The notes beneath the pieces were generated by a model. The model was not told the DNA's origin and searched no databases. It was given only the letters and a program-made list of their open reading frames with translations. Source: Hirsutella rhossiliensis (lineage: Eukaryota > Ascomycota > Sordariomycetes > Hypocreales > Ophiocordycipitaceae). Taken from it: a stretch of 64,000 bases of DNA. The first letter of the stretch is position 1, and each line of letters opens with the position of its first letter. The translations under genes and the position numbers were made by a program. Below, in pieces: positions 1-11,300 of this stretch. The stretch covers positions 1,178,001 to 1,242,000 of the forward strand of contig NW_025408673.1 of assembly GCF_020360975.1 (NCBI RefSeq). Direction: 5' to 3'.

Positions 1-771
1 CTCCTCTCCAACGCCGACTTTGGACATTTTTCTGCGACACGTCAAGCATGGCCCGCCGTGCCTGCTTTGCTTCCTCGTGAGGCCAACAAAGCCAAGAGGT
101 AAGCAAAGAGAGCTCAAGTCCCCGTTCCGAATGAAGAAATACGTTGTCGCCCCAGGCTGAGGAGGTTCGACAAGCCTCCCGTGTTGACAGACACAGTCTC
201 AAGCCAAATAGACACATCTGACCCTTCCCTCATTGTCCTCTCTATGCGCCGCATGCTTAAAAGGCCCGCAAGCTGACAAGACCAGGTTTTCTCCAGCACA
301 TCCGTTTTGACTGTAAGCACCGACCCGCCGCCCGCGTCGCCCAAGCCCAGTCGTCCTGCCGTGATGTCTTTTGCTATCCGGTACTATCAAATACCGATCC
401 TTGATGACGGAAAAACATGATAGCCTGAGCACAGACTCTGTGCCACTGCGAGCGGAACTCGGCGGCAGGACCTTGGACTAATGGCCTCAAGGAGAAAAGG
501 CACCATGATGTTTGACCCACGCCGAGCTCACGGCCTACTAGTCTGTGATGCTCAAAGGCGGCATGGTAAGGCTGACATATTTTTCTTTAAAAACTGCCTG
601 GCTTGCGTGATGATAAAACTTATTCCATGCTAATACTGAATCCCGCATGTGGAGGAAACTAAGAGCTTTTCATCTTTCGACTGATTTTGCAACCTCTTGT
701 CTATTTCCAAACTGTTGATGCTTGTTCCATTGGCTGGACCTGTGCTAACTTGAACTCGAGTCGCAGGAACA
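1..771. other. Intergenic, no gene recognised
   Basis: Both strands carry only short open frames with no recognisable domain or fungal gene structure. The right edge is the 3' flank of the short-chain dehydrogenase gene. No RNA gene or repeat was seen. Confidence 0.5.
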
Positions 772-1725
772 TTACTCTTGGTACGCGGCCAGCTCCGGCG
801 AGTTCCAGCTGTGCGTTGGTCAGCGGCCCATCCCACATCGTGTGACATGGTGATACGTACTTGAGGAAATTGCCACTCAAGTCTTTACGTGGCCGAGCCA
901 CAAACTTGGCAACGACATGGCCTGGCTGCTCAGGCTTCAGCAGCTTGCCCTGCTGGTAAGCATCGACAAAATTGTCGTACTGCGCCTTGTCCATAACTTC
1001 CTTGCCGGCGGCCCGTATGACGGACTGCATGTCTGTGTCGACGCGGCCCGGGGCAATGGCGACGCTGGTGATGTCGGGCTCCTCGACGGCAAGATGGGTC
1101 GATATGGAGTTGACGGCCGCCTTGGAGGAGCCGTAGGCGGCCCATGCCGTGTACGGCTTGGTGGCCGCACCTGATGACACCCATACGATGCAGCCCCTGG
1201 ACTTGCGCAGCTCCGCAATGCCGGCCTTGGCCTGTACCGCCCGTCAATGTTTGCGGCTGGGACAAGAGGGAGGCGTTGCAGTGACCGTACCATGGCCAGG
1301 CAGCTAAAGACATTGACGTCGTAGAGGTGCTTCCACCCGTCGAGCATAGAGGAGTCGATTTTGTGCGGATCCAGTAGGCCGTGGTTGAGGACGATGCCGT
1401 CGAGTTTGCCAAAAGACTTGAGGGCGAGACTGGTCAAGGCACCGGGCATCTGAGCGGTAGATGCAAGCACTGGGCATTAGCTGAATGAATTGAGAGTAAT
1501 GGCATGACTGAAACTGCGTCGTCGGGAATGAACACTGCATACGTGAGAGCTCCTCATGTCACCGGCGACATATTCGACCTGCCCGGGATGCGACTGTTTG
1601 ATGGCCTCGAGGGGCTCTTGGGACCGGGCGGCTAGTACGACCTTGTGGGATTGCTGCAGCAGATGGCGGGTGACGGCGACGCCAATTCCCTTGCTTGCGC
1701 CGGTGACGATGAAGACTTTGGCCAT
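772..1725 (-). CDS. Short-chain dehydrogenase/reductase (classical SDR), 4 exons
   Basis: NAD(P)-dependent oxidoreductase of the classical SDR family, predicted 249 aa, the usual family size. Proposed exons are 1543-1725, 1291-1449, 861-1231 and 772-808. Introns of 93, 59 and 52 bp all have GT..AG ends, and the last has a GCTGAC branch-like site. The joined frame shows TGASKGIG (residues 8-15, cofactor binding), an NHG motif in place of NAG, catalytic serines in WVSSG (133-134) and the YGSSK catalytic pair Y147/K151. It ends in WNSPELAAYQE, which I recall as a common C-terminus in fungal members. The start is the ATG directly before the Rossmann strand. The gene is divergent from the FAD oxidoreductase, so the two may share a promoter. 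The substrate cannot be told. The first intron's acceptor is the least certain junction. Confidence 0.85.
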
Positions 1726-1988
1726 GGTTGTGGTTGTGCTGCGGGGGGAAGTTGAAAGGATGGAGTCGCTTTGCGCTGATGTCGTCGGTGGCAAGTTTTC
1801 TCTTTTTTTTTATGTCCAAGGGGCATAGGCCAGCCAGCAGCAAAGAAATAGCGCCCTGGCTATAGGTGGGGATTATTAAGACGGGGCAGCTCAAAGCTGC
1901 TAGGAAGCCGCGGCCATCGTCAACTTCTTGACTGTGCATACGCCAAAGCATCTACGTTATCCAACATAGCCAGCGGGAAAACAAAATT
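1726..1988. promoter_or_regulatory. Putative shared divergent promoter
   Basis: This 263-bp gap separates the start codons of the divergent SDR (-) and FAD oxidoreductase (+) genes. It contains a T-rich tract near 1801-1810. Promoter function is inferred only from the head-to-head layout and short spacing; no factor-binding site was identified. Confidence 0.35.
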
Positions 1989-3269
1989 ATGGCCACGACC
2001 GTCATCCTGGGCAGCGGCGTCATTGGCCTCTCGACAGCCTACTACCTGGCTCGGCAGCAGCCGGGCTCGTCGATTCACCTGGTTGATTCCTCGCCCGAGC
2101 TCTTCGCCTCGGCCTCGGGCTACGCCGGCGGCTTCCTCGCCCGCGATTGGTTCCACGGCTCCGTCTCGGAGCTCGGCGCCCTGAGCTTCGACGCCCACCG
2201 CGCGCTGGCCGACGCCGAGGGCGGCCGCGACAGATGGGGCTACAGCCGGAGCGTCACCCTCAGCTACGAGCCCAGCGGCCGCCGCGACGACGCCAGGCGT
2301 GGCGAGGATTGGCTGCTCGAGGGGACCAGCAGGGTCGGCGTCGTCGGGGACAGGGCGGAGAGGAGGGAGGGCGAGGCGCCGGCGTGGCTGAGGAGGGCTG
2401 ATGGGGATGTCGTGAACGTCGTCGATGACGGCGAGGGGACGGCCATTGTGTGAGAACCCGCCGCTGCACGTGTTGGACAATGCGCATACTGAGGCCGAGA
2501 GACTGCCAGCGACCCGCTCAAGTTCTGCCACTTCTTGCTGGGCGAGTGCAAGGCCGCCGGAGTCCACGTCCACCACCCAGCCACGGCCCTCTCCGTCCAG
2601 ACAGACGTCAGAGGCGAGCTGGCCTGCGTCTGCATCGGCTACACAGACTCGTCCACCGAGACCGAGATCCCCGCCACCCGCCTCCTGCTATGTGCCGGCG
2701 CCTGGACACCCCAGGTCCTGACATCGCTCTTCTCCAGCGCGGCCGCCAGCGACATCCCCGTCGCCAGCCTCGGCGGACACTCGCTCGTCGTCAAGACACC
2801 CGGCGGCAGCCGTGCGGGCGACGTGTGCCACTCAGTCTACTGCAGCCTCGACTCGCTGTCCCCCGAGATGTACTCGAGGGCAGAGGGCGTCATTTACCTC
2901 GCCGGCGTCAACTCGGCCGCCATTCCCCTGCCTCCGCTAGCCACCGGCGCGGCGCCCGTCCACGAGTCTGTCGAGGAGCTCAAGAGCATTGCCCGCCGGC
3001 TCATCAAGTTGGATGGCGAGCTCGAGGTCGTCCGCACGGGGCTGTGCTTCCGGCCCATCACCGACAGGGGCACGCCGTTCCTCACGAGGCTGACGGACGA
3101 GCAGCTCGGAGGGGGAACGCGGACTAGGCCTGGCGCGGACGGCGGCGTCTTTGTGGCGGCGGGACATGGGCCGTGGGGCATTGCGCTGAGCTTGGGGACG
3201 GGCATGGTTATGGCGGAGCTGATGGGCGGCAAGAAGACGAGCGCAGACATCAGCGGGCTCGGGCTGTGA
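1989..3269 (+). CDS. FAD-dependent oxidoreductase, DAO (D-amino-acid oxidase/glycine oxidase) superfamily
   Basis: Predicted 406-aa flavoenzyme from exons 1989-2449 and 2510-3269. The 60-bp intron 2450-2509 has a GTGAGA donor and GCCAG acceptor, and joining restores the frame through AIV-DPLKF. The N-terminus has the FAD-binding Rossmann motif GSGVIG (residues 8-13) followed by LSTAYYLA. The C-terminus has GHGPWGIALSLGTG, the typical second flavin-contact segment of the family. Family members oxidise amines or N-methyl amino acids, giving H2O2. The substrate here is unknown. The divergent SDR and the homocysteine methyltransferase next door suggest small-molecule amine or methyl-group metabolism, which is only an inference from position. 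No signal peptide was seen, so a cytosolic or peroxisomal site is possible; the C-terminal residues do not form a classic SKL signal. Confidence 0.85.
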
Positions 3270-3420
3270 TGGGGAGTACAAGTGTATGCACGAAAGAGGG
3301 GCATGGCTGGCATCGATGATGACCTGACGAGTTACGACATGACTGAGCCAAATGTCAGCCAGTATGAACACAATCTGGCTTGGACAGAATTGACACTGCG
3401 GGCGGATGCTGGCGAGCCCC

Positions 3421-4506
3421 TTAGACTTTTCCTCGTTGCACTAACAAGCCACGAAGACGCGCAATATCGTCGCAGGTGGCCATGCAGCAGCCCCCTACCA
3501 CAATCTGCCGCCACCGGCCCCTTGCCTCGGCGCCCTCGACGACGTCGGCCAGTTGCTGCTCCCAGGGGATCCGCTCCGCGCCCCCCCCGCCGTCTGGCGA
3601 CCCGCCGCCCTCCTCCCACGTCTGCGTGGCCGTGTTGTAGACCTGGCCGTTGGTGCCGTCCGGGTAGAGCACCAGGGCGGGCCACTCACGAACGAGACTC
3701 TGCCGCTGCAAGACGGCCACGGCGGCTTCGTAGCGGCGCACGACCGCGTCGAGCTTGTCGACCTTTGTGCAGTTGATGCCGATGCCCCACGGCACGGCGC
3801 TCGGGGCGACGGCCGGGTCGAGCATGGCGCGGACGGCGTCCTCGGGCGTGGTGCCGTCAGGTAGCGTTTCGCCCGAAGGGTACAAACACGAGATCCAGAA
3901 GGGCAAGACGGCGGCAAAGGCAGGCGAGGAGGAGGGGGCGGTGGCAATGGCCTGGCGCGCGGCCTCGATCTCGTCGACGCGCGGTAGCGTCTCGAGGGCG
4001 ACATAGGCGACGCGCTGCGCCAGGTGCTCGACGGGGGCAAAGAGGCGCAGGCGGTCGAGATGCCAGGCGCGCAGGGCGGCGCGCGAGCCGTGGGCGGCGT
4101 CGTAGCGGCCACTGTACTCTTGGCTGGGCACCATGCAGGCGCCGTAGGGACCAAGGCTCAAGGCGAGGACAGGGGCCGAGGATCGGGCATCGTCGGCGGT
4201 CGCGGCGACGGCGCGCTCGGCGGTGCGCACGGCGGCCTCGAGGTGGTGCGGGATGCGGGCCGGGTCGACGACGCCGGAGCGGGCGAAGCCGTCGGCCGAG
4301 ACTTGGTACGTGGCGGTGAGCAGGACGTCGACGGGGACACGGGCGAAGTCTGCGTGGCAGCGGAGGAGCAGCGACTGGTCGTCGTGGGCGAGGAGCAGAT
4401 GCGACGACCACAGCGGAGTGGCGTCGTGCGAGAAGCAGACGCTGTATTTTTGCTCGAGCGACGTGCCGAGCCCGCCGTCGAGGATGAGGATGCGGCGCGC
4501 CATCAT
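3421..4506 (-). CDS. Homocysteine S-methyltransferase (MHT1/MmuM type)
   Basis: Single-exon gene of 361 aa. The family transfers a methyl group from S-methylmethionine or S-adenosylmethionine to homocysteine, making methionine, using zinc held by three cysteines. The N-terminal ILDGGLGTSLE segment is the characteristic opening of the homocysteine-binding barrel. The zinc ligands are visible as GINC (residues 243-246) and GGCC (338-341). Length fits fungal Mht1/Sam4 relatives (about 320-370 aa). Two ATGs are adjacent, so translation may begin at codon 1 or 2. The coding strand is strongly G+C-rich at third positions, which produces long shadow frames on the opposite strand. It converges with the upstream FAD oxidoreductase, with 151 bp between stop codons. 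Confidence 0.9.
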   Translation of the reverse strand: MMARRILILDGGLGTSLEQKYSVCFSHDATPLWSSHLLLAHDDQSLLLRCHADFARVPVDVLLTATYQVSADGFARSGVVDPARIPHHLEAAVRTAERAVAATADDARSSAPVLALSLGPYGACMVPSQEYSGRYDAAHGSRAALRAWHLDRLRLFAPVEHLAQRVAYVALETLPRVDEIEAARQAIATAPSSSPAFAAVLPFWISCLYPSGETLPDGTTPEDAVRAMLDPAVAPSAVPWGIGINCTKVDKLDAVVRRYEAAVAVLQRQSLVREWPALVLYPDGTNGQVYNTATQTWEEGGGSPDGGGGAERIPWEQQLADVVEGAEARGRWRQIVVGGCCMATCDDIARLRGLLVQRGKV

Positions 4507-5538
4507 GGTTTGTGGTGGCGACGACGTGTGTGCGACGAGGTTTTGTCTCGTCTGTTGGGGAAGGGTGGTTTGTACTTTGTGGTCGCTTCGGAGGCCGGAG
4601 GTGCCGATCCCGGAAGGCCGAGGCCGGGGCCGGCCGGCTCCGGCGTTTCGTGCTCACAGCATAACTTGCATGCTACACGTACTAAGCGGAGATGGATGGC
4701 CAGCAATTACCGAGTTTGACTTGCGCTCGCCTTGCTTGTGTCAAGGTCGAGCAAACAAACCATAGACTAGTTTCGGTGAGACCATCTGTCGTGTCATTGA
4801 CTCGGGTGTCGACGAGAGGCCCATTGGCCTTCGGAAGCAGAGCGATATTCGACGCGCGGCCGCACTATGCAACGGTGGCACAGCAAACAGCCTGGACGTG
4901 ATTTTCGTGACATGGCACAAAGACCAGCGCGTGGCATACACACTGCGATGAATACGTGAAAATCATTGGGCCATGAAGCGTCGTCCATGTGAGCTGCCGA
5001 GGGTGGCGTTCCAAGGCAAACTCGGTGCCGCCTTGCCTCTGCGTAACCCGCAGCATGCCAAGTGACACTGACACTGGCACTGACACCGTACCATGTCCGT
5101 CCTCCCGCACGCGAAACCATGGGGGTCTTGTGCTTCAGACGGGGCCGCGTATGGCCTTACTCTGTACAACGTCTCGAAGCAAGCTTGCACTCACGTTAGG
5201 CGAGAGAGCCCAAGTAAACTCGCAACCAACAGCCACGCCTCATGCAGCACAGACCACGTCATATGATGGCACTAACGCACCAGACAAGCTGTCAGATAGT
5301 CGGACTGTCTCATGGCAGCCGAAGAATGAGGTCACTTGGGCGGCGTCCGTAGAACGCGAGCGGGCAGCATACGTGTTCGTACGGGGCGTGGGAGCAATCA
5401 GGTCCAAAGCGCAAGTCCAGAGCACGAGAGCACGGACGAGAGCAAGCAAGACATCCGTCCAAGGGCCGAGTTGGCAAACTGACCAGGATCCTTTGGTATG
5501 CCGGCACCTCTGGGCAGGAAATACCGTGGCTGAAAAAC

Positions 5539-5580
5539 TATATAAGGTCCTCGCTCCCCTCCTCTCTCCCCTCTACCTCG
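5539..5580 (+). promoter_or_regulatory. TATA box followed by CT-rich tract
   Basis: TATATAAG is followed directly by a pyrimidine-rich run rich in CTC and TCC. This is the arrangement seen at strongly expressed fungal promoters, where CT tracts precede the transcription start. The nearest downstream start codon is at about 5691 on this strand, but only short, featureless frames follow. The site may drive a non-coding RNA or a gene that has been lost. Confidence 0.35.
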
Positions 5581-6327
5581 TCAGCCACGACACTGGCAGC
5601 AATACCTGTTACATTATATATTACAGACCACCGAGCCCGGCACCTGAAACCCCTGGGATTTGGTGCCTCTACTTCCCTGCAATGCAAAACCGCACGCGCC
5701 GGAACCAGATGCAGCGCGTCGAGCGGATACCGGCTGTGAGCACACATACCCTCGGACCCTACCCAGGCCACGGCATATGAAGTCTCCAGCAGGCCCTCCG
5801 CCTCAAATGCCCCCCTGCCCGACTATTCAGGCTGCCAAGGTGACCAACACAATTGGTCCGGGGCGCGGCTTCGACATGGGATCGGATCGGAAGCGTTCCC
5901 CTTCTGCTACACCGGGAGGGAAGATGGCCGCCTGCATCTAACGACTTTCAAAGGAGAGGGATGGGCGATCGAGGTCTCGCGATACTGCAGGTGCCGCCAC
6001 TCGCACTCTGAAGGGTCGGCGATCCATACTGCTGCTGGCTCCCAGATAGGGGTCAGCCTCGATCGCCGCCCCCTGAGCCTCGCGCTTCGCAGACAGTGCG
6101 CGCGAGACTCGGAAAGTATTGTCCTGGGCCAGCTTCGAGACACACCGGGGCCCAAGGCTACAACGGGCAACCCAGCTCCTCTACGGGCTCCCGTCCCGCG
6201 AGGAACAAGGCACTGCGAAGCTCACAAGGGTGCTCTGGACCCGTAGCGGGATCCAAGATCCGCCCGCGTGAAGCTCGCGCTGCCACGGCTGGCCGACGGC
6301 GCTCTCCGACCCCTCGAGGTGCGGCGG

Positions 6328-6415
6328 AGCTCGAGCTTAACAAGACTCCTCGATCTCATCTACCGAGCGGCAGAGCTCGAGTTCAAGACTCCTCGATCTC
6401 ATCTATCGAGCGTGT
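6328..6415 (+). repeat. Tandem direct repeat, about 42-bp unit, two copies
   Basis: Two adjacent units share the core GACTCCTCGATCTCATCTA and flanking GAGCTCGAG and CGAGCG motifs, with small differences between copies. A weaker third relative with CCGTCGAGCGCGTCAACA follows. No known element was recognised. Confidence 0.6.
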
Positions 6416-7615
6416 CAACAACTCCGCTTCCTCCGTCGAGCGCGTCAACAAAAGGTGTCGCCGACCATTGTCGCCTCCGACTCCCAAAGTGCCCGCTCGT
6501 CCCTTCGGGTTGGAGGCAAGGGAGTATTTGACTTCCAAGAAACCCGGAACAGCGATGGCAGGCGTCGGCTTCAAGGCGGCTGCGTGGCGCGATCATGCTC
6601 ACATCCTTGAGCGATGGGTGCGCCTGAGCTCGGGAGGTTGCGTGTCACAACGACGTAACACTGGCGACACATGGTCTTGGGCGTCTGAGGAATACAAAAG
6701 CCGCTCTCAAACCGAAGTGCGGGTTCGGTTCCCAACAGCGGCGGCAACGCTTCCCACAAACCTGCCGATGCGGTCCAGAAAGCCCTCCCTCCGACCTTCG
6801 TCAGAGCTCGGACGATATAGACCGAGAGCGAACAATGTTTTGTCTTGTGGAGCTGCTCGAGGGCAACTGAACGAGTACATGTACCGTTGGAAACGTGCAA
6901 CGGCACTGCAGAAAGGCCATTGAACACGGCCCTCTCAACGAGAAGATGAGGCGGATAACGAAGGCGGCAACGTGGTCCCAGTACATATGGCCAACCCAAC
7001 CGCCTGCCTCTTAAAAACGTGCTGCCCCGGCGGGTGCAACGATGAGCACATGCAGGGCGAAGCAGGACGAGGAGATGAACATGTAGGGTTGGGGCTCTGG
7101 ACCGGAATTAAAATGGTCCATGACTTTCGGGGACAAGAGGAGAACGAAGCGCGACGAGGAAAGACCCAACTTGTTGCGCTTTCTAATCGCCTGTCCGCAC
7201 GACACCTGGCCTGAGGTGGGAGGGTGTCCTTTACATTGATGAGGGGCAGAGCCGGATGAGAATATGTAGCGCTGGGATCTCAACGAGATTCGACAGTTCC
7301 GTATGTTTGACTGGAGAGGATATGGAGACGTTGATGGAAACGAAGACTACGTTTTAAGCAGTTGCAAACAAGTAGCCTCCAAATCTGGCTGTTGTTGCGT
7401 TCCACATAACCATCACTGAGGGGAGGATGCGGACGGCGGTTGGTGAGATCAAGCAAGCATCGTGACGCCTGATATCTGAAGCTCGGGATTATCATGTGTA
7501 TATCACGCCGTGTTCGACTCGCTATGAGGCATAGTTTCACGCTCTCAAATCTTGCCCATGCAATCAATTGTTGCGTTTCTAAGCCCTTCTATTCTATCTT
7601 TCAGCCATCTCAAGG

Positions 7616-8388
7616 CTACAGAGCCATGGCGCCGCCCACGATCGCGGCGACACCTGCCAGGACCGCCTTCTGCGTCGCCGCCGGAGCCCTAGCAGCGCTG
7701 TCGGTCCTGCTGGAGGAGGCCGAGGAGGAAGCAGAAGCGCTGGACTGCCCGGACCTTCCGCTGGCAGAGGCAGAAATGGTCGAGCTCGGGCCGCTCGCGG
7801 CACTGGCAGGTGTGGCGGCGGACGCAGACGAGAACTTTTCAAGGCCGGCGGTCAGGGTCACGGGGAACATGACTTGCTGGTAGTTGGAGAGGACCGTTTG
7901 GGCTTTTGAGTGGGCGTGATGGCCATCCTTGTCCTCGGCCGACAAGGTCACGGTGCAGCTGGCGAGGTTGACCTTGGGATCAAGTGCACAGTCCAATCCC
8001 CCGGTGCTATATTTTGAAAGACCAATGTTAGTTATTTCGAGACCAGAGGGGTTCAACGTTTGCACACTCGTGTCATGCAGCAGCCCGGGGGAAACGCATG
8101 TGGGCTGAGCATGTTGGGAGGAACGCACGCTGTGCCGACTTTGGTGGCGCCCCCGGCAATGGAGAAGGTCGAAGGGCCCTGCTTGACGGTTTTGCCCTCC
8201 CATATGTCATCGCAAGCCTCGTCGGTACCGCAGCCGGCCTTGAAAGTGACGGCCGTCGAGTCGGCCCCGAGAACGGAGCCATACACGGGCCCGTTCTCTC
8301 CGACGAGCATGACGCTCATCGTGCTGCTCGAGTCAGCGGCCACGGCGGCGCCGGCGAGGACGGCGAGGAGGGCAATCGATCGGGCCAT
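7616..8388 (-). CDS. Putative GPI-anchored, serine/alanine-rich surface protein
   Basis: Predicted 237 aa from exons 8066-8388 and 7616-8006; the 59-bp intron has an ACTAAC branch site and TATAG acceptor, and its donor is weak. The N-terminus MARSIALLAVLAGAAVAA is a clear signal peptide. The body carries several cysteines (GCGTDEACDD, TACVPP, LDCALDP, SCTV). A long Ser/Ala-rich spacer follows, ending in a hydrophobic tail (VLAGVAAIVGGAMAL), as expected for GPI attachment and cell-wall or membrane display. I recognise the architecture, not a specific family. An upstream acceptor or donor shift would change a few residues at the junction but not the overall picture. Confidence 0.7.
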
Positions 8389-11300
8389 TATGGGGGTTGG
8401 AAAGATGGATTACAAGGTATTATTACTGAGGGCGTTGGTGATGCGGGAGGTTTTTAAAGCGAGCGTGCGGTAGGGCTGAGTAAACGGAAGAAAAGAATTA
8501 AAAGGGTGAAATGAAGCATTAAGGAGACGACGCAGGAGAGCGCTATGATATAACGAACCAAGGCATGTTTAAACGAGCCATTACCTCGACGGTGGAGCAA
8601 GATACATGGCTCATGAACTGCGCATACGAGAATACAGTATAGGCTGAATCCCTGGCGCTCGCTTGTGGCACTGGAGCTTTGTTGGTGTTAAGTTAAGGCC
8701 GGGTCTAAAGACCCCAGAGCCAGCTCAACAGGGGCCGAGAGAATAGTATAATCACCCTCTGGTGTGCTAGCACAACGGGTCAAAGGCCGAAGTCGAGTGG
8801 ATTTACAGGTGTTGAGTTAGAGAGTGAGCCGAAGACGGTGTGAAGGGAGCGAATCCATCGTAGTCTATCAGCATGCATCGGGCGTGTGTGGGTGGGTCTG
8901 AAGCTTGTTTTGACGGCGTGAGGCTCCGCGTGGAAGCCATCATGGCCCTCGGAGATATGCCGGGCTTGACCGGAAACGCGACAAACATGGCTTGGAGTCG
9001 CCGCTGAGAGAGTATGTGGGACCAGCCGACCTTCCACCCCCCATGTAAGCCGACAACAATGTGGGAACTGTGTCGACCAATGCTTTGGTCGGCGCGACAT
9101 TCTTGTAGCTTTTTGTATCGGAAGCTGCGTACACTAAATAACGTTAAACTCAATAAATTGGCAGGTTAAGTATAGGGCTGATCATTGCAGTCCCCGCCGC
9201 CCCAGACCGCCAAGACCTGGGCCGATTTGTTGAGCTTGTCCGGTGTCAAGCCGACCAAAAAAAAGACATCATTAACTCTTAAAAGCTCGGCTTAGGGTTG
9301 GCTGGTTTGTATACGTGTAGGTTGAGATAAAGGCTAGTTTAGTGCTCAGAGTTAGCTACTATGATATTTTATTGGAATAATACGAGAGCAACATGATCAA
9401 CGGTCAGGTTAACTTTTCAGCATGATTGGCTTAAATATAGAATCACAAGCAAGCGCCAAGGCGGCTGAGCTACTGCACGTCCCACTTCAGGGTCGGCTGA
9501 CAGGGGAGGGGGATTGTCGGCCGAACTATATGCTCCCGGTGAGAATCCGGCCTGAGTCGGGAAGCACGATTTCCGCCGTAGTTGAAAGAGATGGCGTGAC
9601 GACACGTTGGCTCGGCCCCATGACTCTCGACGAGTGCCATCAAAACGCTTCTAGGTAGATTGCTGACAGCTGCTGCGGAAGTGACACGAGCTCAACCACT
9701 CACAGGCTCCCCGAGAGCAGTATATTGATCAAGTAAGAAAGAAAGCTGGGTTATTCCCTTCTAGATAACTTCGCAACGATGGAAAAGCACAAAAGAGGGG
9801 CCCAGACAGGGCGTGTCATGACTCGAGTTAAAGGGACTAGAGGAAATTAAAGGCTTGGCAGGGAGGGACCATCGTCGATGAGGCATAACCTAAACAAGAA
9901 ACGAAAGCCGCCAGTTATTTATAAGATAGGGGCGGGGAGTCGAATAGCATCGGCTGCCTCAGCAGGGGGAAGATGGAATTGATGAAGGTTGACGGAAAAT
10001 ATTAGAACTCGCTTTGACGGTCACTTGGAGAGTTATCGAGCCAGCTTTCAAAATTATCATAGACGTAAAGGTGATCCCGGGGCTACTTGCAGAGTCTTAT
10101 TACTGGGCATTATCAATGCTTGAAAAATTCCTTCAAGATCTAATACCTCGAGCCCGGATCCTCGCATTGCAGCATGCGCTGCCGGCGTGCTCTCGTTCCC
10201 GTATTAGACGTTGCTTGTTCCGGTTAAAGAAAACCGATACCCGATCAAGAACACTTTTTAGTTCAACCACAAGGATCGACACTCCCTTCTTCAACTTAAG
10301 AGCGACCCGCTCGCTTCTTTTAGATAATAAATCCATCGTCAGTCGTCTAACTACCACCGTAGTGGGTCTACTCGCGCTAACCCTCCTGACTCCCATAAGT
10401 CCAAATCCTCTGCACGTCATAAGAGAATAATTAAAGCGTAAGGCCCTAAATGCATACCAAGACTATATGAACTTATTAATTTAACCGGCAGCATGAGCTT
10501 TGGAGGCTATGTAACTTGATCCTCTTCTTTAGCCTTTCGCTGAAAGACGCAGAATCGCCACATCATGTTTGGCCGACTACGTTTAAGCATTGACAATATA
10601 CTCAAGCGTATTAGAAGTTGCTATATTTCCAGCTCGCTCGAGACCGAGCAGCGCCTCTCTACTGAGGCTCTTTAGACAGCTCTTAAAGACACAACTATGG
10701 CGCTTGTGTGGGGATGGACTGTATTGCTCCGCGTAGCCAAACCTGTCTTTACAGCTGAGCATGCGTGTGAATTCATATTACTTCATGACGTGTATATAAC
10801 GCTGTAGACCGAAGGAACATAGGTCTAGCAGTCATTGGGACTCCTCATTTTCAAATCCGCCCCCTTTTACTCTAGATAATGGCACGCAATCGAACTAGTT
10901 CCTTCCATATTTCCTTTATATATTTAGGTGCTTATGATTAAAGCCATTATTTAGTACTATCGCTCGGTATTAAGAGAAACCCCTTTTCTTAATAGATATC
11001 GCTCTGTTGCCAATATGATGCAGAAATAATATCTTTCCTCATGTGAAGCAGAATCATATCAGTCAAGCTCTAGTATTTCCTCTTTTCCTAGGATGGGAAT
11101 ACCGGTCTGTAGTTTATTATAGACACATCTCCCTTCGGCTGTCTCGTGCTTGTCACTCAAGGTAACTATAAGCTCAGCCGTCCTAGTACGCAACCAAGAG
11201 AAGTTGTCGAAGCTTAGATCGTCCGCTTGTTGGCAGAGTATTTCCGTGGCCGAGTCCGTTACATTCACAATAGATTTCCGGAGACACAGGCTGTGACACG

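Larger units (their letters stand above)
4507..7615. other. Long intergenic region, no confident gene
   Basis: Several open frames of 60-275 codons exist on the + strand, but none shows a domain, signal peptide or plausible intron structure, and their composition looks like chance openness in GC-rich DNA. The region contains a core-promoter-like TATA/CT tract (5539-5580) and a local direct repeat (6328-6415), described separately. Confidence 0.45.

Noticed and set aside
2448..2512. Apparent stop and frameshift in the FAD oxidoreductase
   Set aside because: Explained by a 60-bp GT..AG intron (2450-2509) that restores the family sequence exactly.
1920..2576. Long minus-strand open frame (218 codons) across the FAD oxidoreductase
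   Set aside because: Shadow of the GC-rich coding strand; the plus strand shows clear flavoenzyme motifs and a valid intron.
3857..4719. Long open frames of 231-266 codons overlapping the homocysteine methyltransferase
   Set aside because: Arg/Pro/Gly-rich shadows in other frames of a real gene with intact zinc-binding motifs.
4989..6923. Two plus-strand frames of 263 and 275 codons
   Set aside because: No domain, signal peptide, homology cue or intron pattern; amino-acid content is what random GC-rich DNA gives.
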